A DNA stretch of 64,000 bases from a bacterium. Its GTDB lineage: Bacteria > Vulcanimicrobiota > Vulcanimicrobiia > Vulcanimicrobiales > Vulcanimicrobiaceae. Below, in pieces: positions 41,027 through 51,263 of the stretch. The position numbers and the translations under genes were made by a program. Location of the stretch: assembly GCA_021790935.1 (NCBI GenBank), contig JAJYFL010000005.1:124001-188000 (forward strand). Direction: 5' to 3'. The notes under the pieces were generated by a model. The model saw only the letters and a list, made by a program, of their open reading frames with translations. It was not told the DNA's origin and did no database searches. How positions within the stretch are numbered: the first letter of the stretch is position 1; the number at the start of each line of letters is the position of its first letter.

Positions 41027-42071
41027 ACGTTCCTGGAACGGTTTCAATGGGCTTGGTCTTCCCAAAAAGGTTCCGCAGCGAATCACGCCTACCGACTTGG
41101 CGTAGCAGAGCTGCGTCCGAGATCAGCCGAAAACGCTGAATTTCGCGGCGCTTCCGAAGCGTTCGGCCCAAATGCGCGACATTCCACCACAAGCCCTGGC
41201 TAATCCACAGGGCGCTGCGCACCCTTCCGTTGGCCAGATTAAACGCGGCGAATGCGACCCAAATCGCAACATGAACCGGCAGAATGCGCAGCAGCGTGCC
41301 TACTTCGAGATTCTTGAGTAGCGTCGCCACATAATTCTTACAACCATGGAAACGTACAAGTCGCGTGTGAGTGTCATTCAGAACGCCCTGGCTCGAACTA
41401 AACTCGTGAAAGACGACCGATGTTGGAACGTACAGTACCGTGTAGCCAGCCAGCCAGATGCGCAGGCACAAATCCGTTTCCTCGACGAAAATAAAATATT
41501 GGTCGTCGAAACCGCCGGACTTTTCGAAGGCGTCGCGGCGAATGATCATGCCGGCGGATTTGGCGCTGAAAATTACCTGCTCGCCATCGGCCTGCCCGAT
41601 GTCTTCTTCACCTGTTTGCACCGGCTGCATCAGAAAACCGCACGAGCCAAAATAGTCCCCGACGTAGTCAAATCGGTTACGAGCGCGATTGATCATCAGC
41701 CGGCATTGAATGCAGCCGATCTTCGGATCGACGAGCATGCGACCAACTCCGTTTACAAGCCATTGAGCATCGAGTTCGGTATCATTATCGAGCGTTGCGA
41801 TAAACTCGCCCTGAGATACCGATACGCCACGATTGCGAGCGGCGGAGGGACCGATATTGGATTCCAGCGCTACGATCCTCACCTGCTCACCAAACTGGCT
41901 CCGTATCTTCTCTACAGTCCCGTCCGAGGAACCGTTATCAACTAAAACGACTTCATAGTTTGGATAAGCGTTTTGGAAGACGGACTCAATGCAACGGCGT
42001 GTGAATTCATATCCGTTGTACGTCACGATGAGGACCGTTACCTTAGGTGGCAGCATCCCGTCCCTTCCCAC
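41007..42071 (-). CDS. Family 2 glycosyltransferase (rhamnosyltransferase-like)
   Basis: 354 residues. VTVLIVTYNGYEFTRRCIES, NYEVVLVDNGSSDGTVEKI, LDNDTELDAQW (DxD) and an ED near FVEETDLCLRIWLAGY define the GT2 family, subgroup of N-acetylglucosaminyldiphosphoundecaprenol rhamnosyltransferases. A hydrophobic C-terminal stretch (VHVAIWVAFAAFNLANG) suggests membrane attachment. Confidence 0.9.
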   Translation of the reverse strand: MGRDGMLPPKVTVLIVTYNGYEFTRRCIESVFQNAYPNYEVVLVDNGSSDGTVEKIRSQFGEQVRIVALESNIGPSAARNRGVSVSQGEFIATLDNDTELDAQWLVNGVGRMLVDPKIGCIQCRLMINRARNRFDYVGDYFGSCGFLMQPVQTGEEDIGQADGEQVIFSAKSAGMIIRRDAFEKSGGFDDQYFIFVEETDLCLRIWLAGYTVLYVPTSVVFHEFSSSQGVLNDTHTRLVRFHGCKNYVATLLKNLEVGTLLRILPVHVAIWVAFAAFNLANGRVRSALWISQGLWWNVAHLGRTLRKRREIQRFRLISDAALLRQVGRRDSLRNLFGKTKPIETVPGTFKAHRI

Positions 42072-42480
42072 AAGCCGCGCTCACCATTTGCGCGCGCATC
42101 TGGCCGGCATTCCAACGTTCCGCGTCGGGCGACCTCGACCTGATTCTTTCCACCCGTGGATCGGACTAAAACGGACGCATCAGACTTAGCGAATAATCAG
42201 CCAGCCCGATAGAACAGCAGCCGGGCGCCAAAGAGCTTTTCCCTGCGGCGGAGTATTGGTAGAATTTAGTCAAGAACCGATTGGATCTTGTACGGGGGTC
42301 GGCGCACGTCCTGCCCCTCCACCAAGAGCCCGCTTTGGGGCGAGCACGCCGCCGCTAACACCCGGGACGCTACTCCGCAATTGTGTTTGGCAGGTCGCAA
42401 GACGGCATCTCGTCGTCGCTCGTCGAACGCCGCCTCGTCGCATGTGTATAACCTCGCTTCGCAGAGCCGTACTCGGACGG
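42072..42480. other. Non-coding gap in front of the 844-codon membrane gene
   Basis: No gene recognised. The frame of the following gene is open from 42256 but is Arg/Pro-rich and lacks hydrophobic character until 42481. AT-rich stretches around 42180-42270 may hold the promoter for the plus-strand gene. Confidence 0.4.
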
Positions 42481-44790
42481 ATGTCGAAATGGCGGCCCGA
42501 CGCCGTCGCTCTATGGGCCGCATGCTTTGTGACGGCTGGTGTCTTCATCTGGGCTGCGATGAGCAACGGTATCCCCGTCCTACGGCAGGATTGGAGTATG
42601 CCGACAACTTATGCGGCCGAGCCGGCGTACTTCCAGGCGATGTACGAGGGCTGGATCCCCATCGGGCTTGGCATCCCGCAGCCCGTCAAGACCGCCTTCC
42701 TGCTCGGCTTCTTAGGACGCCTCTTGGCGCCGCTTGTTTCACCTTGGTCGCTGTTCTTTGCGTACCTCGCAGCGATCGCCGGGCTTGTCCTCACCTCGAG
42801 CGTTCGTCTCCTCTCTCGCCTAAATGCGCGTGCCGCAGCCGCAATCGCTGGTGCAGGTTTCGCGCTGTTCAACCCTTGGGTTTACACGGAACTCGTCGCC
42901 GGGCACCTCTTCATGATCGCGGCGTACGGTGCGGTCATCGCCATCGTGGCGGAGTTCCTGCGACCCCGCCCCCGCGTCTCGGTGCTAGTCGTGTTCTCGA
43001 CTGTCGTGTTGATGCAACTACAATTCGCGCTGCTCGTCGACGGAGTAGTCCTCGCATACTGCCTCGCGCGCCGAAAATGGATCGGCGTGATAACGCTGCT
43101 GCTCGTGGCCTCCCCGAGCATACTCGGCATCCTCGCCTACCATCACCAGCTCCTCACGATCCCCTACCTATTATCCTGGCAGAGAGATCAGTCGCTGGCT
43201 CCGGCCCAGGCGGTCGTCTTCGGGGGCTATTTTGCCCACTACGCAGATCAGATGCTCTCCGTCGCGCGCGTTCCTATGCTGGTGTTCGCGTCGCTCGCGG
43301 TAGCTGCGGCGGTCCTAGGTGCTAAGGATCGTACGGCCAGGTGGGTTGTCGCAGCCACTGCTCTCACGCTCCTTGTCGCTACGGGCGAGAAGGGCCCACT
43401 TGCTCCGCTCTACGGCTTCGCGGTCACCGCGATCCCGGAGACCGGCCTCTTTCGGGAACTCTACGATCTGCTCGCCTTTTCGGCCATCGGCTACCTCATA
43501 GCGCTCGCCTACTGCGCGGCGCGCATGCGCTGGCTTTCATTTGTCGGAATTCCGGCGGCGACGGCGTTGCTCGCCGCCTGGATCGCATATCCTCCGTCCT
43601 CCTACTGGCTCAATGCCGCCACGATTCCACCTCTCGCTATCGCTTCGCACGGAGAACGCTTCGCGCTCTTTCCCGCCTTCCAGCCGTTGCAGTTTCACGG
43701 CAGGGGATCCGGTATCGATCCGGATGCATCGGTACGGCTTCGTACGCCGGCGCCCTTAAACGAGTACCTGCCGACGTTTCCGGTTGATGTCGCCCTGGCG
43801 CGATATACCCTCTACGGCGATGCGCGGATGCTGAGTGCATTGGGGGTCTCTACGCTGTACGAGCGCCCATACTTCCGGAGCGATACCTCAGCGCTCGGGC
43901 AGAGCATCTCCCACGCTGGTAGCGGGCTTGCAGCATTGAATCATACTGTGAAGAGCATTCGTATACCGGCGATGCCGCTGGCGGCGCTGGCGGATCGCTT
44001 GGTGCTCGGTTCGCTCGCGAGCGACCCCTCGCGCACGGCGGTGTTCGTAGGAGACGTTCCTGCCGATATCATCGAGCGTTTCGGATTTGCCGGGCCCGTC
44101 ACGGTCCAGCCGATCCCATTGCAGAGATCGGGCGTAGATCCGAACCGGGGGTGGATTGACGCCCGGCTGGCCTTCGTGACAGATCCAAGCTTGGGCCAAG
44201 CGTTCGGCGGAGCGTACACGCAAACCGCACGAAAGGCGCTGGTGCTGCCGCACGCCGAGCGCATCCTCGCGTCCATCCGTGGGTCGCTTGTTGCCGACCG
44301 ATCCCATTGGCGACGCGGGACGACGCGCGGCTACCGGTGGATCGATATCCCCGAGGGCGTGTCGGCGGTACGGTGCTTGGGTCGATGTGCGATTGCACTG
44401 GCGGGCAATGTCAGTCCGCGTATGTCGCGCGACGGCCCTCCCGTTCGCCTGATGGGTGTCCGGTCGCGGTGGTTGGCTCCGTGGCTGATCCGAGTCGACA
44501 TCCCCCGTGATTCCCACCAACCGCTGCTACGCATCAACGAAGCGTTTAGCCCGTACTGGATCGCGCTCGCCCCCCCACATTCGGTGCTGCCGCACGTCCG
44601 AATCGACACCGCCGTCAACGGCTATCTCAATCCGCCTGAAGGCACCATCTACTGCGTACAGGTCGTGGCGTTCGCGCAGCTCCTGCTTGAGCTGACCGCC
44701 GTTTTGTGGTGCCTCGCCGTGGGTGCGTATACGGCTCGGTCATACTGGGCGACGGCCGTACAGTATCAGCATAGCCGCCGTGCGGTCTGA
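42481..44790 (+). CDS. Large GT-C-like integral membrane protein
   Basis: About 769 residues from ATG 42481 (MSKWRPDAVALW), a start chosen because the first hydrophobic helix follows immediately; ATG 42442 is possible. The first 430 residues hold around ten transmembrane segments with a conserved-looking loop NGIPVLRQDWSMPTTYAAEP and FNPWVYTELVAGHLF, as in GT-C glycosyltransferases or YfhO-like proteins. The last 330 residues are extracytoplasmic, followed by a final helix (VVAFAQLLLELTAVLWCLAVGAY). It probably transfers a sugar from a lipid carrier outside the membrane. Similar overall layout to the 1477-residue protein next door. Confidence 0.7.
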   Translation: MSKWRPDAVALWAACFVTAGVFIWAAMSNGIPVLRQDWSMPTTYAAEPAYFQAMYEGWIPIGLGIPQPVKTAFLLGFLGRLLAPLVSPWSLFFAYLAAIAGLVLTSSVRLLSRLNARAAAAIAGAGFALFNPWVYTELVAGHLFMIAAYGAVIAIVAEFLRPRPRVSVLVVFSTVVLMQLQFALLVDGVVLAYCLARRKWIGVITLLLVASPSILGILAYHHQLLTIPYLLSWQRDQSLAPAQAVVFGGYFAHYADQMLSVARVPMLVFASLAVAAAVLGAKDRTARWVVAATALTLLVATGEKGPLAPLYGFAVTAIPETGLFRELYDLLAFSAIGYLIALAYCAARMRWLSFVGIPAATALLAAWIAYPPSSYWLNAATIPPLAIASHGERFALFPAFQPLQFHGRGSGIDPDASVRLRTPAPLNEYLPTFPVDVALARYTLYGDARMLSALGVSTLYERPYFRSDTSALGQSISHAGSGLAALNHTVKSIRIPAMPLAALADRLVLGSLASDPSRTAVFVGDVPADIIERFGFAGPVTVQPIPLQRSGVDPNRGWIDARLAFVTDPSLGQAFGGAYTQTARKALVLPHAERILASIRGSLVADRSHWRRGTTRGYRWIDIPEGVSAVRCLGRCAIALAGNVSPRMSRDGPPVRLMGVRSRWLAPWLIRVDIPRDSHQPLLRINEAFSPYWIALAPPHSVLPHVRIDTAVNGYLNPPEGTIYCVQVVAFAQLLLELTAVLWCLAVGAYTARSYWATAVQYQHSRRAV

Positions 44791-44887
44791 ATGGGCAGTG
44801 GTCGAACAACTAGGCCATTCGATCGGGAGGCCGTCATAACCGCCGCCTACGCGATCCTTTGATATGGACGTCGTGCCAAATTTTGCG

Positions 44888-45109
44888 CTACGTATCTTGC
44901 AGGTTCGTCTTGAAAGCGTCGTTTCCGGTACGCTTGGCAGCTTCCGTGGAAGTATCCCCCACTGGTTCCGGCGCGCGCTTGGCAATCATGATAATGACGC
45001 CGATGACGGTAATCCAATAGGCGACGATACCCATGACGTCAACAAAACCGTTTCGAGGAGCGATCCAAACGAAGAGAGATAGAACAAATGCTACAATTAA
45101 GAGTTTCAT
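44888..45109 (-). CDS. Small two-helix membrane protein
   Basis: 73 residues: a signal-like first helix (LLIVAFVLSLFVWIAP) and a second (VMGIVAYWITVIGVIIMIAKR), then a polar tail. The ATG at 45109 overlaps the stop of the giant gene (ATGA), so the two are translated together. It may be an accessory subunit of the large glycosyltransferase. No family recognised. Confidence 0.7.
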   Translation of the reverse strand: MKLLIVAFVLSLFVWIAPRNGFVDVMGIVAYWITVIGVIIMIAKRAPEPVGDTSTEAAKRTGNDAFKTNLQDT

Positions 45110-48100
45110 ATCGGGCGCCTTCCAGACCGGCGCAAATACACCGTGTCACGCAGGCTCCACAGAAGCAGGGCGAGCGCCGCGATACCGCTGATCGCGAAGC
45201 CATAGATGACCCAATTCTGGCCGCGATAGTACAAGGTGACCGAGGCCGCGGGTCCCGGTGGAAGAATCCAGCCGTTTGCATATCCGTCGGCAATGAAGTG
45301 TTTCGCCCCCGCAATACCTCGCAGATCCCAGTCTTTATCGAATGATTCCAGGAAGACGAGAGCAACGGCTGATTTGCGCGCCGGTACGCCAACGCGCCAG
45401 AGGCTCGAAAGCGAGCTCTCGACGGTCAACGCGGTGGGGGGCCGGGCTGCAACAGCGGGAGGCTGCCGCTCGAAGTAGAGCCGAATCCCGTTCGAATCAG
45501 AGCTGAATTCCACGCTATGAAGGCCGTTTTTCAGCGGCGCTGTGATAGATTGTGACATCTCAATGGTGGATGCTCCCGCATCGCGTATTCCCAGGTCATA
45601 GCGACGCCCGTCTATAGATAGCGGGAAAGTGGTTTGCGGCTCCAAAGCCGCCTCGTATGCCGCGATCGAAAACGGTGCGAAGAGATAGCGCTCGTCTGTA
45701 ACGGCGATTGTAAGCGCGTTCGCGCTCTTTCTCAGCGAGCGTCGCGCGTCGAGTTCGATCTGCTGGTGCGAACCGTGGCCATGGAACCAGCTCGAAGGAA
45801 TAACCACGAGGCTGCCGCGATCCGGAAAGTGGCGTCGCTGAGGCCAGGCAAGATACACGTTGCCATTCTCAAAATACCAATAAGGGCCGCCGAGCGGGGC
45901 CCGCCGCCGTTGCGGAATCACGCGCCCTGCAATAAGGAGCGAAGTACGGCCCGGATTATCGAACGCCATCGTCGCCGCCTGGGATGCGGGGGCGGCGACG
46001 AGAAGGTCGTGGAGCGGCAACCGCTCGCGGCTGAGATGCCAACGACGCAATGAGCCGCGCTCACCGAGCGGCTGCCCGTTCACGCTGACCTCCATATCCG
46101 GAGGCGGGCCGGTTGGGAGAGCAATCGAGATAATCCGTTGTCGGAAGGATAGAGGCACCCTGAGCGTCAGCACGCCGTTTTCCACGCGCCGTTCAACGGC
46201 TAACGGTTGCGTTGCTCTCAGCCAGCTACGACGCGCGAACACCTCCGCCTGTTCAACCCGCATGGGCACCGATGCATAGTCGAGAAGCGGCTGCATGCGC
46301 ATGGCAAAGCCGTACATCGTGCATCCCCGCGAGGTGTCGAGCGTACGCAACATAGCGAGACCTGCGACGAACGACCCGCGGGAACCGTCCGCCGTGCTCG
46401 TCACCGGAACCTGGTAAATCCGTGATCCGTCTGTACAGTGCAGATACACGTTGGCTTCGGCTCTGACGGCGGAAACTGCGCTAGCCGGTGAAACGATGAG
46501 GCGAAGCTGGTTGAGGTTGCCGAGCGGCAGGTCCGGGGTCGAGTGCGATAGCGTGATATCAGCCTCGGGAGGAACGACGATCCTGCCCGCCGGTATTTCA
46601 CCGGAACGAAACGTCTCGCGTGTTCCATGCAGCCGAATCCACGCGCCTAAGTTCATGCCTAGCGGTAGGCCGCGACTGATTCCCCATATCGCCAGGGCCG
46701 GGGTAAGCATTACGTCAACGTGCTGGGGCATACCGGCAACGGTAATGGGAACGCTCGCGTTGACCGGGCGGCCGCTTAACATGGTTGCCGCCGCAACCGT
46801 CTTGAACGGCCCCAATGAGCCGTGCAGCCTAGTCGTGGTTTGTTCACCTTCGGTGGTAAGCGTCGCCGCTCGCACCGTGTTCAAGCCGGATAACGAAATA
46901 TCAAATGTGCCGCGAAACGGTTGCGCCGATGTCACGGTAAAGTCGATCGGTTGCCCAAAATACTGCACGTCTACGGCTGGGGCAATGCGCGGAAGCGGTG
47001 CGAGAACATACCAATAAAGCGGCAGGGGAATAGACTGTTGGTCCGCGACCCCTTCCTGCGAAATGAACGGCGCGTTTGTGGCAGTGGAGAGCGCCGTGCC
47101 CTCGATCGTGACCACCGGGAATTCGCGATCCGCTCGCGGGACACGAACCAATGCCGAGACACGATATGCTCCAGGCCTGTTGATGGCCAACGAAACCTTC
47201 CGGGATTCCCCAGGAGAGGGAACGCGTATCCCAACAATCGTGGCATCGTGATAGGAGAAATCAGGATTCTTTGGCACGTCGCCTAACGGTAGCACAGCCA
47301 AACCATCGAAGTAATCCTGTACGCCGGCCGCATTGTCACCGATTAAGGCTAAGCCAGTCTGGGCGCTTGAGGCGACGCTGACATCGATGTCGTGATTGCC
47401 TCGCTTGAGGTAGACCACGGCCGCCCGGATCCACAGGGCACCGTTGGCGGCATATTCTTGAACGCGTGACTCCAAGCTGGATACATTCACCGCTTGAACC
47501 CCATCGGCCGACAGGGCCACCTTGTCGGGAACCTCGTGTGGCCGGCGATGCAGCAGGATCACATAGTCGCCGCTCTCCCCGATTCCAACCTTGTTCTCCG
47601 CGCCTATCTCAGAACGACTCGCTGGCGCCGTTGCTTCGTCGATGTCATCGTCCCATTGGCCCTGGAATTCGTACGAGGGCGAAAACAATTTTCGGGGCCT
47701 CAATCCCGAGGTATCGGTAGCGAAGGCCTCAATCGGAGCAATCGCCTCGAGGTCGGGCACATCGGCGGTGCCGCCATTGAGTATAGGAAGACTGCTCGAC
47801 AAGAATACTCGGCCAGGCGCATGTGTAGAGTAGATGTCAACGAGATCGTACGATGACGGTTTCCCCCACAAGCGCGTATGCCGATTCAAGTACGACCGGA
47901 CCCGATACGGAAGTTCGCCATCCAATGCGAAATCTCCAAAGCCGCCGTTTACAAGAACGTCGTAACGCAGAATTAATCGCGTTGCATCGAACAAGGCCGG
48001 CATCCCGGTGGACAGCGATTCTGGTAGGCGATCATTGAATATCCGATTCAGCTCCCGCCCGGATTGACTCATTGGCGCCGTTATGTCGGCGAGCAGTGAT

Positions 48101-49539
48101 CCATGGTCCCCAAAGTTGATGACGAAGGGGTCGCCACCCTGGGCCGCCTGTTGAAACGGGCTCGCGACGTACAGCGGGGAATAGGCGGATGGCACGAAAA
48201 GCGCGCGCGACCAAACGGGCGAGGCGTCAATCGAACGCGCCACCTGCTCGTAGCCAGGCGAAGGCCGAAAGAGCGATAGGCCCCAACCAGGGTTCTGGGC
48301 CGTGAGGAACGAGGACGACAGGTCACCGGTAAAGTACGGCGCGCGCGCTAAGAGAAACAAGCCAACCGTCGCGACCAACGCGTACTTGCTCCGTGGCGCA
48401 TTCAGAAACACGCCCCAGCCCACGCCGATCACCACCGAAAAAGCGAGCGCGGGAACGATGATCAGGTGCTGTGGCGTACGGAAAAAGTTCATAAAGGGCA
48501 CGTGCTGGTACGCCCACATCATCGCAAGTGAAAACGGGCCATTCGCAACGCTTGAGGCACCGATACCAATGAAGAGGAGGAGGACCCAGGGCAGCATCGA
48601 TCGCAAGTACGCGCGCCCAGCAAAGAACAGCGCTCCATAGAATATCGCGATCGCAGATATACCCGCCAGCAAAACGAGCGGCCCCCAGGCGTGCTCAAAG
48701 AAGGGGAACGGATAGCCACTATTCGTGAAGAGTTCCCTTGCCAGCGGTGCCTGGTTGCTCAAATTCTGGAGCGCGGCATCGTAAGTCGTTCCCCGAGCGG
48801 TCATGGTCAAGAAGGCGTGCAAGAAAGAGACCAGCCAATAGCCGTTGATTCCGAGCACTCCGAGGGTATATGCGCCGAACGCACGCAGAGACTGGCGTGT
48901 CGGCGGCAGACATAGGAGTATGAACGCTACCGGAAAGCTCAAGACGAAATCCGTGGTGGATGAATCAAGCAGTACCGAGGCTACAGCCGCAACGACGATC
49001 CACACCCTGCGTCCCGTGCGCACATACACGGTCAAGAGCCCTAGTACGAGCGCGAAGCCTATGTGACCGAGCAGTTGGCTTAGGACACCGCCCTGAAATT
49101 CGTTAAAGAAGAATGGCGAGAAGCCGAACGTGAGCCCACCCAGCCACGCGGCAAAGAAGCCGCCAATCCCCACCTGCAGCAGCGTCTGCCGGACGAGGAA
49201 CATGCCCGAAAGGGCTCCCAGTGGAAAGACCAGCAAGAGAGCGGCATCACTCAGCAATTTCGGATTGCCGAACGCAGCCAACACGTAATAGTAGAGCGCA
49301 TTCGATACCGCAACATTTGGCCCGCCGAGCCCGACATTGTACCACGCGGAGAACGCGTTGTTTCTCAGGCCGATGATGCCTTCGAAATTCCAGTCGATCG
49401 ACCAATCCCAGTTATGGCCAATGATACCCGGGTGTACGACGAGCATGAATGTAGCGAGGGCAGCTAAGGTCACATATGCAAGCAGACCACATCCGTATGC
49501 CTTGTAGGGCTGAGGTGATTCCAATTTTTCAGCCTGCAA
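45106..49539 (-). CDS. Giant AftD-like GT-C glycosyltransferase
   Basis: 1477 residues. N-terminal membrane domain with about 11 helices and an early extracytoplasmic acidic loop (GHNWDWSIDWNFEGIIGLRN), as in alpha-(1-3)-arabinofuranosyltransferase AftD / DUF3367 proteins. Residues about 440-1400 are a long extracytoplasmic region that seems built of several beta-sandwich, carbohydrate-binding-like domains, followed by a last helix (NWVIYGFAISGIAALALLLW). It would use a polyprenyl-phosphate sugar to extend a surface glycan. AftD is known from actinobacteria; finding a protein of this layout with UDP-xylose genes suggests pentose transfer, which is inference. Confidence 0.72.
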   Translation of the reverse strand: MQAEKLESPQPYKAYGCGLLAYVTLAALATFMLVVHPGIIGHNWDWSIDWNFEGIIGLRNNAFSAWYNVGLGGPNVAVSNALYYYVLAAFGNPKLLSDAALLLVFPLGALSGMFLVRQTLLQVGIGGFFAAWLGGLTFGFSPFFFNEFQGGVLSQLLGHIGFALVLGLLTVYVRTGRRVWIVVAAVASVLLDSSTTDFVLSFPVAFILLCLPPTRQSLRAFGAYTLGVLGINGYWLVSFLHAFLTMTARGTTYDAALQNLSNQAPLARELFTNSGYPFPFFEHAWGPLVLLAGISAIAIFYGALFFAGRAYLRSMLPWVLLLFIGIGASSVANGPFSLAMMWAYQHVPFMNFFRTPQHLIIVPALAFSVVIGVGWGVFLNAPRSKYALVATVGLFLLARAPYFTGDLSSSFLTAQNPGWGLSLFRPSPGYEQVARSIDASPVWSRALFVPSAYSPLYVASPFQQAAQGGDPFVINFGDHGSLLADITAPMSQSGRELNRIFNDRLPESLSTGMPALFDATRLILRYDVLVNGGFGDFALDGELPYRVRSYLNRHTRLWGKPSSYDLVDIYSTHAPGRVFLSSSLPILNGGTADVPDLEAIAPIEAFATDTSGLRPRKLFSPSYEFQGQWDDDIDEATAPASRSEIGAENKVGIGESGDYVILLHRRPHEVPDKVALSADGVQAVNVSSLESRVQEYAANGALWIRAAVVYLKRGNHDIDVSVASSAQTGLALIGDNAAGVQDYFDGLAVLPLGDVPKNPDFSYHDATIVGIRVPSPGESRKVSLAINRPGAYRVSALVRVPRADREFPVVTIEGTALSTATNAPFISQEGVADQQSIPLPLYWYVLAPLPRIAPAVDVQYFGQPIDFTVTSAQPFRGTFDISLSGLNTVRAATLTTEGEQTTTRLHGSLGPFKTVAAATMLSGRPVNASVPITVAGMPQHVDVMLTPALAIWGISRGLPLGMNLGAWIRLHGTRETFRSGEIPAGRIVVPPEADITLSHSTPDLPLGNLNQLRLIVSPASAVSAVRAEANVYLHCTDGSRIYQVPVTSTADGSRGSFVAGLAMLRTLDTSRGCTMYGFAMRMQPLLDYASVPMRVEQAEVFARRSWLRATQPLAVERRVENGVLTLRVPLSFRQRIISIALPTGPPPDMEVSVNGQPLGERGSLRRWHLSRERLPLHDLLVAAPASQAATMAFDNPGRTSLLIAGRVIPQRRRAPLGGPYWYFENGNVYLAWPQRRHFPDRGSLVVIPSSWFHGHGSHQQIELDARRSLRKSANALTIAVTDERYLFAPFSIAAYEAALEPQTTFPLSIDGRRYDLGIRDAGASTIEMSQSITAPLKNGLHSVEFSSDSNGIRLYFERQPPAVAARPPTALTVESSLSSLWRVGVPARKSAVALVFLESFDKDWDLRGIAGAKHFIADGYANGWILPPGPAASVTLYYRGQNWVIYGFAISGIAALALLLWSLRDTVYLRRSGRRPI

Positions 49540-49720
49540 CTGAGGTGCTCCCGGTCAGATCCAGCGACTCGTAGGCCGTCCATAACTGATCTGCGACACA
49601 TGACCAACTAAGCGCGGATACTGCTCGCTTCGCCTCTCGCTGCATCCGCTGCATCCGCGCTGGCCTGCCCATGACTTCGGCTATCACGTTTGCTGGGAGC
49701 CCGTAGGCCTTTCGACGGGT
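49529..49720 (-). pseudogene. C-terminal tail of a family 4 glycosyltransferase
   Basis: The frame ends MQRMQREAKRAVSALSWSCV then ADQLWTAYESLDLTG, the typical last helix of GT4 enzymes (RxxxxxxFSWxxVAxQLxxxYxxL). It stops at 49531-49529, overlapping the giant gene start by 11 bases. The body is missing: an IS1182-type element lies immediately upstream and only about 150 bases remain beyond it. Confidence 0.65.
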
Positions 49721-49724
49721 TATT

Positions 49725-51120
49725 CGTCTGTTACACTTGAATCCGTGAGCGATCACTTTCGACCTCTTGATCGAGATACGATGTTCTTGTTGCTTTCCAA
49801 CGTTCAGGACTGACTGCCCACAAATCATCTGGCACGCTTTATTGCTGAGATCGTGGCGAAGCTCGAGATGGGTGCGCTGCGGGCGTAGTACGCCAGTCGT
49901 GGGCGCGAAGCCTATCAGCCCGAGATGACGGTTCCGCTGTTTTTCTACGGCGGTGCGACTGGAACATTCTCCTCTCGCAAGTCGAAGCGGGCGACGTACG
50001 ATTCGGTCGCGTTTCGCTTTGTGGCAGCCAGCCCGCGCCCTGAACACGATACGATCTGCGACTTCCGACGCCGTTTCTTGCCGCAGGCGCAAACGTTCTT
50101 CGAACAGATCCCCCTGATCGCTGCCGAGAGTGGAATGCTCAAGGTCGGCCGCGTCAGCATCGACGGAACGAAAATGAAGGCGAACGCTTCCAAACATCAT
50201 GCACTCAGTTACGGGCACGCCACGAAGTTGGAGCGTCGGATCAAGGGCGAGATCGAGCGCTCGCTGCGTCTGGCGGAGAGGGCCGACGTGAGCGAGATTC
50301 CTGACGGGATGGACGTTCCAGAAGAGTTGGCGCGCCGAGACACCTGCCTGCAGGCGATTGCGCAGGCCAGGGAGCGTATCCGCGTTCGCGAACAGGAGCG
50401 GCTCGCGAGCGAGCAAGCCGAGCGCGACCTGAAAATGGGCGAACGAACGGCCCGCGAACGCGAAACCGGCAAAAAGCCGAGGGGCGGAAAACCAGTCCGT
50501 CCACCACGCTCGATGAATCAGACCGCGCAGGTACATTTGACCGATGATGACTCGCGAATCATGCCATCCGCCGACGGACTCGTTCAAGCATACGACGCGC
50601 AAGAAGCAGTTGACTGTGACTCGCGCTTGTTGGTAGCGATAGAGGTCAGCCAGCGGCCTACGGATCGGACGCCGCTCGAGCCGATCATATCCCGCCTTTC
50701 GGTGCTCCCGGCGTCGCTCGGGCACGTCGGCGAAGTCTTGGTCGACGCGGGCTGTTATAGCGAGACGAACGGCAAAGCATGTGAATGGAACAACCTCCCG
50801 CCTTACATCAGCATCGGTCGAGAGCGTCACGCGGGTGGGCTGGAACGTCGCCGGGAATCGCCGGGGCTTCCGCGGTTCGCGATGCCGAACCAGCAGATAC
50901 AGCACCAATTGCGAACCAAAGCTGGACACAACATTTACGGCCAACGCAAGGCAATAATTGAACCGTTCTTCGGTATCGTAAAGAGCGTCCTGGGATTTCG
51001 CCAGTTTTCTTTGCGAGGTCACGAAGAAATGAGCGGCGAGTGGTGTTTGGTAGGCGGAGCCTGCAAACTCAAGCCAATGCACACGCCGACGTTCACACTG
51101 GCCAAAGCGGGATGAGCCCT
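49725..51120. mobile_element. Degenerate IS1182-like insertion sequence
   Basis: Element containing the damaged transposase. I could not identify matching terminal inverted repeats at either side, so limits are approximate and one end may be deleted. It separates a GT4 tail (49529-49720) from the epimerase at 51264. Confidence 0.6.
49745..51115 (+). pseudogene. IS1182-family transposase with two in-frame stops
   Basis: DDE transposase, about 456 codons from GTG 49745. The frame reads VSDHFRPLDRDTMFLLLSNV-QD, TGA (49811-49813), LPTNHLARFIAEIVAKLEMG, TAG (49886-49888), then an open 396-residue stretch with FRFVAASPRPEHDTICDFRR, VGRVSIDGTKMKANAS, VLVDAGCYS and IEPFFGIVKSVLGFRQFSLR. IS1182 relatives have Trp and a sense codon at the two stops. 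The stretch from ATG 49925 onwards would be called an intact gene on its own, but the N-terminal domain is lost. Confidence 0.82.
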
Positions 51121-51263
51121 CGCGCAATGCGGTCGCCGATCGCCGTACATTCCTTGGCTGGTGCAAGCGTTGCGGATCGCAAATCATCGCCCATTCCGCT
51201 TGGCCGCCTGCGCTCAAAGTCGACAAACTCCTAGGGCGGCGTATGTCCGGTGACGCGAACGCA

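Noticed and set aside
51116-51263. Possible N-terminal half of the interrupted GT4 gene
   Set aside because: Only about 150 bases remain; neither strand gives recognisable glycosyltransferase text. The plus frame SPIPLGRLRSKSTNS and minus frame RRRPSGMGDDLRSATL match nothing I know.
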